From: Toxorhynchites rutilus septentrionalis
Taxonomy: Eukaryota; Arthropoda; Insecta; Diptera; Culicidae
DNA length: 64,000 nt
Direction of reading: 5' to 3'
Assembly: GCF_029784135.1 (NCBI RefSeq)
Contig: NC_073744.1
Location: forward strand, 65,484,593 to 65,548,592
Position numbers and translations under genes: made by a program. This document shows, piece after piece, positions 55,531-64,000 of this stretch. Under the pieces are notes generated by a model. The model saw only the letters and a list, made by a program, of their open reading frames with translations. It was not told the DNA's origin and did not search any database. Numbering within the stretch: the first letter of the stretch is position 1; each line of letters begins with the position of its first letter.

Positions 55531-56880
55531 GACGTAGGATTACGTCTTTCGGGAACATATTGGGGTACAAATTGAAAATCGAAAATCGAGCACATCTTAA
55601 AAATTGTCCAATTTCAAACGCGTATTGCTCAGTCACTTCATGATGGATTGATGAAATTTTTGCGTCAATCGATTTCGGCACTCCATAACAATTTTTATAT
55701 TGAATAAAATAATATATGTCATGAAACTAACTATCGAACAAGTGAAAAATCTCAACCCCTATCCTAACGGAAGTACCCACATCTGATTGGTCGAAATTGA
55801 CGACACATGCGGCGGTTCCCTAACAGAGACATCTAAACCAAGCTGCCTGGGTGAAATCAGCATTGGAAATACGTGAAAGTAGGGGTAGCTTTTGTTGTCA
55901 CCGAAATGTGTTCCTTAACAGAGAAATATAAACCAAGATGCCCGGGAGAAATCGGCATTGCACATATATGCAAGTTGCGGGCAATTTTATGTTGCCTCAC
56001 TGAGTGACACGATTAATTCTAGCAAATAAAATGTGAATTTGAAACTTTAATGTTGGTTGCTTCGTGAAATTTCATATCAATGACCGATCATGTATTGTGA
56101 AAAATTTAGCACAAGTGTAAGTGTAAAATTGTATATGGCGGCATTTGTGTTAAAAATTACTTGATATATGAAACGATTTACTTCAATTTTCCTAAATAGA
56201 AACCAAGGTGTGTTCCCACTCGAGAACTTGTCGTTCGGTTTAAGCTGTTTAAGCTGTAAAGTTGTGTTCATTTTCACCCAAGGAAAGTTCATACAGCGAG
56301 AAAAGTTGAAAAAGTAAAGAAATAATCAAAAAAATGATTTCCCAATTGCTTTACATATAGTATTAGGTGTTGTTAGTCCAATTTAAATTCGCATTGGGTT
56401 GAATAAACACTCAGAAAGTAAAAATTATAGAAGAAAATTACCTTTCCTATTTCAAATATGTTTTCGCTATATTGATGTAACCTGTTTTTAATTGTTTTCG
56501 ATATTGATAATTATCTTATATTACTTTGATTTTGAGTTTTTGAGTTTTTTTGTTTCATTATTTCATCCATATATAACACAGGAGGCATCTCGTCTAGAGT
56601 CACAGAGGGCGGTTTTCATCATATATCATTCCACTTCGGCATCTTTTATCTGATACGCACCATCTAACGACTAATTATCATCCTTCTAACATCATCACTC
56701 GGTTGTAAACAGTGGTGGAGTGAACAAACAATATCCAACAACCAAACAAAACGGCCCTTTTCAGAACCACCAAATCATTATCAAAGAGTTTAATTCTTCA
56801 AACATATCCAAAATAAACAGATAAACAGCCCAACGGAATCCTACGTCTATGCGGTCGTGTCTCAGACACAACCCTCCTGT
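55531..56880 (+). mobile_element. Histone repeat unit K (H4-type)
   Basis: Tail palindrome 55531-55546 (GACGTAGGATTACGTC) and head hairpin 56853-56873 (GGTCGTGTC, loop TCA, GACACAACC). It shares with unit J the CATATTGGGGTACAAATTG start, the GATTGGTCGAAATTGACG CCAAT block, and the stem-loop plus CAAAGAGTTT region. Two copies of the 95-bp unit are at about 55815-55990. The H4 coding part is not recognisable. Confidence 0.72.
56753..56768 (+). terminator. Histone-type stem-loop, one arm decayed (unit K)
   Basis: GGCCCTTTTCAGAACC has the same position and flanks (ACG before, ATCATTATCAAAGAG after) as the perfect loop in unit J, but one arm has mutated so only part of the stem pairs. Confidence 0.65.
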
Positions 56881-57249
56881 GACTTTTTATTGCCCAAAAT
56901 ACACGAGCTAAATCTAGTTGACATATGGTTACAAGACGGCTCCACATGGCACACAACATACGAAACGAGGGACATATTGTGCAATGAATTTGATGAGTAA
57001 TTCATCTCTCGTTTTGGAACAGTGAATTTGCCGCTTAAATTCTAAGTCAACTTGGACTATTGTATGTCAAATCTCTTATTTATGCTTATGAATTTATTAT
57101 TTAACTAGCATCATTTCAACCACTAGAAGCCAACATCTCACGTGTTATTGGTAGATACCAGCCGATAGGCTCGAAAGAGTAACGCGAAATTAGACTTCAC
57201 ATATGTATCACCTAAGACGTGAAAAATTAATTGTTGGTGGTTACGGTAG

Positions 57250-57850
57250 GAGATGGACGATCCAGGAGGTTCCTTTGGGTTTCGGTATGAAATTGTGAGC
57301 GACGTGATCAACAGCCAAAGAATTAACAAGAAAACCAAATCGAAACAGACAAAGTGCTACAAAAGAACAATACTGCGAGGCAGAATAGAACAAACATCCG
57401 AAGCTAGATGGAAACGACAATATGCAACGGTTTCAAACAATGGACGATGTATCATCATTTCTGATTAAGAAATCAATGGACAACATTACCAAAAACGTGT
57501 AAATTAGCAGAGTGAGAGATGGGTCGCTACTTCTTAAAACGGTAGACCGTTAACAAGCCGAAACACAAAAACGACAGACAAAGCTTTCTGATAAGATCTC
57601 CATCAAAGAGGGTTGAACACCCACCTCTGAATACCAGTCGAGGAACAATCACGTACCATGATCTAGTTCGGTTTTTAGATGAGGAAATACTCGAGGGATT
57701 AAAGGAATAATACGTTATCGCACTACGAAGGATAACACAAAAAAAATAAGAAAAGTGAGAAGAGAGACACGGGAACTTTCATTCGCACACAGGACTCGGC
57801 AAAGTCATATTCAACTGAGAATAGCCAGCGGACTATGAAGAAAATCGCCT
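57250..57850 (+). pseudogene. Possible LINE ORF1 relic
   Basis: Broken plus-strand frames contain RVRDGSLLLKTV, SRGTITYHDLVRFLDEEILE, GLKE and YVIALRRIT. These resemble the ORF1/gag-like proteins of Jockey-type LINEs in their spacing around the E-I-L-E-G-L motif. Stops and frameshifts are frequent. No zinc knuckle was found. The call is tentative. Confidence 0.35.
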
Positions 57851-58706
57851 TCGTGTTCAATTGAAAAGGAGTTTTGGCTCCTTCCAGCAGTTTCTACGTC
57901 AATATCACTCAATAGTCATTCGGGCGTTTAGTTGCTATCTCACTCTACGACTCGACTATCTCATTTCATTCTTCCTCGACAAATGGATTTCAATGCATAT
58001 TGTAGTGATTCCCCTCAAAATGTATTCGTTTCTCTCTCTCATGTATCCCGTATGCATGTATCGATGTTTGAGTTCAACGTCATTTGCAACAGGTGAACTA
58101 GATTTTTTTTGTATCGTATACGGAAAATTATCACAAATATAAAATAGCGTGCTGTGTTGAGTTCAGAAATACTGATCAAATTTAGGAATTTTGTTGATTT
58201 GAATGTTTTTTGACAAAATTGAACTTGGAGACAAAGTGAACTAAAATTTGGCTTAGAATTCCTCCCAAACTGCACGTTATTTACTAATACTAACTCGAGG
58301 ACCTATATAGCATACCTGATAATTGTCTATGTTCGTTGGTTTGAGTTCGCGGTGGGTAGACAATAAACCGTTCATGAATGGTGTAACTACTTTTTGCATC
58401 AGAAGTCAAGTTTTTGTTTCACTTTATATAGACGTTAAAAAAAGATTATGTACGCGGGTGAAGAGATTCGTGTCAGGGAAAGTAGAAATGTGGATTGAAT
58501 TCAGTTGAATGAAGAGGCAGATTTGTATTCATTAGTCACGTCAATTCGAATAAGTATTGACTAGAATAGTTCATCAGTCATCTGCGCTCTCAACGCTCGT
58601 CAATTCATGTTCTAGTCAATTCACGTAATTAAGTGAGTGATCGAGTATCAGCGAGGAAGGCCAGTTCCGTCACCAATTTTTGTTAAAACCCACCAGAATA
58701 TCATCT

Positions 58707-59039
58707 ATGCCAGAGCAGAGCACAACTCCGATCCCGAACAGTCAACCACAGCCTCAGCCGAACCCAGCGAGTAAATTTCCTGAACAACTAACTGATCAAA
58801 CGAAAAAACGGAACAAGCACCAAACCAAACACCAACACACAGCAAAGCGAATAGATCGCAAGATGAACACCAATACAAGTAGATACGTCGACGCGAATGT
58901 CGATGATCTACTCTCTAACCAGATGAGAACTCAGAGCAATTTTAACAGTTGGGAAAATAATAAAGTTATCATAGAGAAAAACGATAGTAATGAATTTGCA
59001 AACGATTTCTCATGCTGTAAAATTGTCAATATTTTCTGA
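58707..59039 (+). CDS. Hydrophilic hypothetical frame
   Basis: 110 codons from ATG 58707: proline/glutamine-rich (TPIPNSQPQPQPNP), then basic (KKRNKHQTKHQH), then Asn-rich. No signal peptide, membrane segment or known domain was recognised. An AATAAA at 59227-59232 could end a transcript. It may be a retroelement leader protein or an orphan gene. Coding status is uncertain. Confidence 0.3.
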   Translation: MPEQSTTPIPNSQPQPQPNPASKFPEQLTDQTKKRNKHQTKHQHTAKRIDRKMNTNTSRYVDANVDDLLSNQMRTQSNFNSWENNKVIIEKNDSNEFANDFSCCKIVNIF

Positions 59040-60341
59040 CCAAACTGATGAATTTCTGGACATAGTTGATGAACTTTGAATCATCAATTTCTACTTATGT
59101 AACGAAGATTCTTGAATTTACCCAACATCCTTCCAATCGTGGGCATATGATGAAACAACTAACTGTGTATAATGGAAATCCGATGTGTCCCACGATTTTA
59201 TTTTAGTCTCATCATTGCCCTAGATTAATAAAGGAAGGGATGTGATAACTATCAACTGCTTCTTGAATAATTATTTTCTAGCTTTTAGTACATTAAACCG
59301 TTTAACTTGAAAAGTTTTTTTTTACTTTTTCAATTTTAGATAACAACTCCTCTGCAGAGGATTCCTGCAAGTTTGCGTAGAGTAAATGAAATACGACTAA
59401 TTTCGCAATTATAACGTTTGAATTTGATTTGAATGTTTGGAAAAAGTCAGCTGATTTGAATTTTGCATTTCAAAAATCGGTACCAGGGTACGTGAAACTT
59501 ATCGGATAGCTTAAATACTACTTAGCGATTGACGAGTAGCATCACAAGACACCCCGGGAAGACCTGTTCTGGCTATCGTGCGTGAAAATGCACCACGCAA
59601 ATTGAACTACATTTCTCCATGTGTTGGCGAGTATGCGGTTACCGGTGTTCATTAAGCGAGATTAGCTTCTAGAGCTGCATTTCATTGATAGTGAAACTAA
59701 GGTATGTGATAAACATCAGCTTAATTCATATTCGATCAGACCGAGAGGAATATTTCTCGCGTGTGGTGACGAGTCGCCGGGTTGTTATCATTCCATTTTG
59801 CGATGATCCGCAATTGATAGCAGCACTTCTGAAGCTAGTAGTCGTCGGTGTTGTTGTTGTAGTTGTTGTCGCGGGTAGGTTAATTAGTTTGAAAAAAATA
59901 CTAATCATCCGGACGGTGCATATAGATTAGGTGTGGAAGAACGACCTCGAAAGGAAAGTGAGTACTGGTCTCGGACAACTTTATCCAAGGGTGGTGGTCA
60001 AAATATAGCGATATATAAAAGCCTTGGCTCTGTTGATACCAACCACACAACGTCTGCGTGCACTGATTACGACAAGAGTGTATTTCGCAGTCGCTGTGCA
60101 GGATACAGTTTTGTGCCAGTGGAGTAACATTAAAATCTCAATGTTTAGTGAAGTCTTTAATCTTCATCCCTGTTGTGAATCTGTGCGCGGTTTCTTCGGT
60201 GGTATTATCTGGTTCAGTTGGTGGTGAATCTTCAGAGCAGGAATAAATAGAGTGTGACCCGCGTTAAGCAGTTTGTCAATTGCCTGCGGGAGCAGGAAAA
60301 CCTCAAACCATAAACAACAGTTCAACCAATCAATAATCAGG
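59040..60341. other. Upstream region of the Osiris-like gene
   Basis: No reading frame is supported. A TTGTTGTTGTAG-rich microsatellite lies near 59850. The probable promoter and leader of the next gene fall in its last 340 bp. Confidence 0.45.
60009..60018 (+). promoter_or_regulatory. Candidate TATA box of the Osiris-like gene
   Basis: GATATATAAAAGCC contains a strong TATATAAAAG about 330 bases before the ATG at 60342. The initiator would fall near 60040-60045, where no clear TCAGT is seen. The 5' leader would be about 300 bases long unless it is spliced. Confidence 0.4.
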
Positions 60342-60690
60342 ATGGTTCCTAGCAGAAGCCACAACGTGAACTCCCGAACAGCACTACTGATGCTGATGGC
60401 CATTACCGCTGTGACCCGGGCAGATGACACCGGGGGGTCCAGCAGCTCGAACACACCGAACAAATTGGACGACTACGTGCTCACCACCCAGTCGGAGTGC
60501 TACAAATCGAAACGACTCTTTTCGTGTTTCAAGTATCGATTTTCGCGCTACGTTTGGTCATTCGCTTCCGGCAGAATGAATTGGTTCGTATCGGAGGATC
60601 ATCCGTATGAAGGTGGCAACGGTCTGCAGCTGGTGCGGCTTAACGAGCCACAGGAAGACGATGTGTTTCCCGAGGCGCGACAGATATTAC
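60342..60690 (+). CDS. Osiris-like secretory protein, first coding exon (partial gene)
   Basis: From ATG 60342 the exon encodes 116 complete codons and ends at a GTGAGT donor (60691). Residues 1-27 form a signal peptide with core TALLMLMAITAV. The mature part starts ADDTGG and includes SECYKSKRLFSCFKYRFSRY, VWSFASGRMNWF and LQLVRL. The two-cysteine region followed by a basic-aromatic stretch is like the DUF1676 N-terminus of Osiris proteins. Family knowledge: Osiris genes are clustered, insect-specific, and act in cuticle-secreting cells. The remaining exons are beyond the window or in its unrecognised part. Which Osiris paralogue it is cannot be told. Confidence 0.6.
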
Positions 60691-61023
60691 GTGAGTTTTA
60701 TGTTTGGTGTGGTTTGTGTGATTTACAAAATCATAGCCGGCGTTCAGGGTTAATGACATGTGAACTTTAAAATTAATGATGGAGGTCTCATAGCCAAAAG
60801 ATAGTTGATGTGCTAGTATTTATAAGGGTTCCTTTTCAATATTTCACCATAATACTATCGAAATGTCCGTAGAAATTTTACCCAAACCTTGTATATTTAT
60901 TCGTTATCGAAAAAAAATGGATTCATTTCATAGAGTTGTGACGTTTGAAGCGTCTCACTACTTCTCGAACTTCTATCAGCAAATAGAATGTATTGAATTG
61001 AACGAAATTGAAAATGAGACATG
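60691..61023 (+). other. Start of the Osiris-like gene's intron
   Basis: Begins GTGAGTTTTATG. It holds no further exon that I can recognise before the TIR element at 61024. The intron must exceed 3.3 kb if the gene is intact. Confidence 0.5.
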
Positions 61024-63624
61024 TAGGGGAGGACGGGGTAAGACGGCCACCCTAAGCATAGGGTACAATCAAACACAATGTATACAAAATTGAAGCATTT
61101 CATTGTGTCAGCATCAATCATATTGATCAATTACATTTATTTTCAGAAAGTTTACTTTTTATTCAATAATGTTATATGATAAATCAGTAGGAGCTATTAA
61201 CGCTCAAAATCTTGTTTTCTCTATCGCTGGATGTTGAAAGTTGTGAAATGTATTTTTTTATTCGTTATGTAATCAATCAGGCAATATATCGTCGGTCCGT
61301 TTCAGTGTTGAAGTGTAGGCTTCTATATAATCTCAATAACTGTGCCCGAGAACAGCCGTGGATTCAATTCCACGACTCTCCATAGATCGATTGGCTTTTA
61401 TGACAAGGCTAGAAACGAATGAACATTGTAATTTGAAACATTTTCAATAGAGAAAATTATTCAAATGCCGACCTAAAGAAGATTGTGCGTGATTACTCGT
61501 AATTCAGATAATTCAGATAATTCAGAAATATAGCATTTGTCCGTATATTATGAAGAGGTTCTCCAAGTTACCTTCTAAGGTCACCCTCTGATATCTTTGA
61601 TATACTTCTCTCCCACTGTGTTCATACATTTGATTTTGGGCATTTCTTACTGATAAATGGCTAAGAGTTCGCGATTATTGAATCACATCATATACCGCAG
61701 TGAATCCTGATTCTCGACCTTTCCCACTAACAACTATTCCTTCCATGATAATCGCTAGGGAACCACGCTATAGAGGCGACCCTTCTGGCCTACGGGCGGC
61801 GATTATCATACTAACATTCCTTCCCTTACCCTGGTGACTGTAAGGACGTGGCTGGCGTCATTTTTGACCATTTAAAGCTCGAATCACTGAAAATTCCACA
61901 ACGAGAACGATTTGCTAGTCCCAAGCGTCATTCTGTGTGTTCTTTGTGCAATCTGGTTGGTTCAGGTCAGTCACGGAGAGCGACTACGATGTGTACAGTC
62001 TTCCCAAGCTCAAGCTCAAGCTCAATAATGTTATATGATAAATCAGAACCGATATAGAAATGGTATGCGGGGAAACTTTGACCACCACTAGGGGTATGAC
62101 GGCCATATGATTCTTGTCGTATAGAGAATTATTGTTCCCGGCAAAATTGTACTACAGATCAAAACCATTGTACTGTAGATCAAGTGTGATAAGAGTAGGA
62201 GAGGTAATTTTCCCTGAATTACCTACAATGTACTTAATGGACAACCCTTGTGGAATAATAATAATTCAAAATTATTATGAATTATGCAACCAACAATACA
62301 AGTGATGTGCGTTATAATGATATATTGTATGGCAAATCATATCTCTTACAACAGTGGTCGTCATACTCCTAGTATGAGTCGAGTGAAAATAACTCAATTG
62401 CTATATATATAAAAATCTCGTGTCACGATGTTCGTGGTCGAACTCCTCCGAAACGGTTCGACCGATTTTCATGTAATTATGCACAACATACTTTGTAGGC
62501 ATGGGAATAGGACGTAAACTATATATGATATCGCTAGGGTATCGATTACCGTATGTTTAATACCGATTAGGGTGGCCCTATGCAGAACAAATTCTAAATA
62601 ATTTCTATTTCTATTTTTTTCTCTTAAATTTGGCATAAAAGTAAATATAACCTCAAAGGTTCACCCCCATCATATTTTTTTAATCGCTATTTTAGAATTT
62701 GGGCATAAATAACATACAAATAATCGATCCGTCGTTCGTTTTTCGAAGAACACGAATTTATTTACGTTGTTAAATGACAGATGGCACTAAGTTCACTTCA
62801 TCGAACTTTCATGTACACATGTGCTAATAACCTTAATTCAAACAAATCAATAGTGTTCCCGGCGAACTGGAAGACTTTTTGAATAAACATGAATTATTGA
62901 AATTCCACATATCATACATGCTCGGATTAAAAGGTGGCAATCACATTATTGTCGTCAATCTTAATGAAATACCGACTGGAGAACACGTGTATACATTCAA
63001 TGCTTATGTTGTTGAAAACATTGCTGGAGTCATGGTAGGCGACTGCACAGCGACGCGAGAAATTATGATTCTAAGAATAACCATAAGAAACAATAATCTG
63101 GAGTTCATTGTTGATATATACCGTTCAAACAACGCTCTCCATCTTCTTCTTCGATGGTACTATCGTTCCTAATGTTCCTAACGTTCACCATCTCAACGTA
63201 GAATTATTTGCGAACGATAAAGAGGTAAAGGGCGAACGACTGCGATTCTAGACAATAAGAAGTGGTGTAAGGAAAAATACACTCACTTGCGAGACGCTAT
63301 CATGAGCAACGCCGACACAGCTCTTTATATTGCCTTATTTAACGCATGCATTGCCATGATATTACAGCACGTGTGTTCAAACAAAATAATGAATGAGATG
63401 ATGAATGATCTTCATTTCTTCAAGCAAAATAATAAATCAGTGCTCGTCGTCATATGAATAGTTTATTTATTTCTTATTTATTATGACGTTTCACTTTTAC
63501 ACATGTTAAAGTGGATATACATGATTGAGAGTAATGCAATTCACTAAAATGAGTTCTGTTAATTGTCCAATAGTTGATTGCTTCAATGACCTAGAGGGTG
63601 GCCGTCTTCCCCCGCTGTCCCCTA
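61024..63624. mobile_element. 2.6-kb block bounded by TAGGGG...GACGGCCACCCT inverted repeats
   Basis: TAGGGGAGGACGGGGTAAGA followed by CGGCCACCCT at 61024, and the inverse (AGGGTGGCCGTCTTCCCCC ... CCCCTA) at 63592-63624, align over about 30 bp. ATG flanks both sides (61021-61023 and 63625-63627). A third related word, AGGGGTATGACGGCC, is at 62091. A TAGGAGCTATTAACGCTCAA fragment of the H2B-type histone repeat lies at 61189. Helitron remains lie inside. It may be one element or two related MITE ends. Confidence 0.5.
62402..63330 (+). pseudogene. Helitron remnant with 5' terminus-like sequence and RepHel coding pieces
   Basis: TATATATATAAAAATCTCGT at 62402, then GTCACGATGTTCG and CTCCTCCGAAACGG, is the typical start of animal Helitrons. 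The frame 62879-63172 reads GEHVYTFNAYVVENIAGVMV, GDCTATREIMILR and DIYRSNNALHLLL, recalling the Helitron MVGD...SREI...THRSYDALQYPLLF region. EKYTHLRDAIMS at about 63272 recalls YIHLRDAI. All blocks are degenerate, and the Rep catalytic and helicase motifs are missing. Confidence 0.65.
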
Positions 63625-64000
63625 ATGGAAGTTTCAAATATTGGGTGTGCAACTTAACTCGTTCCGTTTTTTTGTATAAAAAACACATTCATTTGAAAAA
63701 TAAAATGAATTAACACATTATTTGAAGCATTGACTTGTTTTCTCTCAATCAATAATGTTTAATCAATATATCAAGCTTCAAATCACCAAATATATTATAA
63801 AATAAAAGAGATGATTTTTGGACATTGGAATTTGATGCGGGGTGATTTGGACCGTCTGTGGAGTGATTTTGTCCAGTGTGTGTTTCATCGAAAAAAAACA
63901 TACTTATGTTTATGTGAAGGAAATTCACGATAATATTACAATCAGTAACAGTGTTCTGGGATCGATACCAGGTGTCTTGGCAAGATTCCAGACCAGAAAA
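63625..64000. other. No gene recognised at window end
   Basis: AT-rich with a GGGGTGATTTGGACCG/GAGTGATTTTGTCC near-repeat at 63838-63870. Otherwise nothing is supported. Confidence 0.4.

Noticed and set aside
61330..61385. B-box-like sequence suggesting a tRNA gene
   Set aside because: No cloverleaf, A box or acceptor-stem pairing could be drawn around it.

Overview
The window looks like transposon-rich euchromatin of a culicine mosquito, probably Aedes or a close relative. This is inferred from the AT-rich sequence, the short introns (52-125 bp) in host genes, an ITmD37E transposon, a Feilai-like tRNA SINE, an Osiris-type gene and the number of nested mobile elements. No species was assigned by database search. 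Almost nothing is bacterial or viral in organisation, and most long open frames are transposon remains.

Host genes are few. A complete golgin-A7/Erf4-like gene lies on the minus strand at 38806-39429 in three exons. A small two-exon reading frame of unknown function lies upstream on the same strand at 40177-40462, with a third non-coding exon. The first coding exon of a probable Osiris-family secretory protein lies at 60342-60690 on the plus strand, and its intron runs past the window end.

Left part (1-27 kb): a 4.76-kb Ty3/gypsy-like LTR retrotransposon (3201-7964, minus strand) sits inside a Tc1/mariner (ITmD37E-like) transposase pseudogene. Two long-TIR elements follow (8714-10798 and 16878-18643), with small hAT and piggyBac MITEs, an 8-bp satellite, and a LINE reverse-transcriptase relic split by a SINE. 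A three-level nest occupies 20246-24270: a DD34D mariner is interrupted by a DD37E transposon, which is itself interrupted by a repeat carrying a degenerate histone H2A gene.

Middle and right (27-57 kb): the most unusual feature is a family of 1-2.5-kb units. Each complete unit has a palindrome based on GACGTAGTCCTACGTC at one end (tail), then an RNA polymerase II promoter (TATA plus initiator), then a decayed histone reading frame. Several then have a histone-type 3' mRNA stem-loop. At the other end (head) is a 9-3-9 hairpin whose stem sequence changes between copies while pairing is largely kept. I recognise H2A, H4, probable H3 and possible H2B versions. Units lie head-to-tail or inverted at 27.3-37.8, 41.3-43.8 and 51.8-56.9 kb. 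One has clearly inserted into a transposase gene, so the units move or have moved. This set is my best candidate for an undescribed system. The same region holds PIF/Harbinger MITEs with recognisable empty sites, Helitron 3' ends, several mariner relics, a LINE 3' end, tandem repeats and a HARBI1-like transposase fragment.

Right end (57-64 kb): a possible LINE ORF1 relic, a hydrophilic reading frame of unknown origin, the Osiris-like exon, and in its intron a TIR-bounded 2.6-kb block that includes Helitron coding remains.
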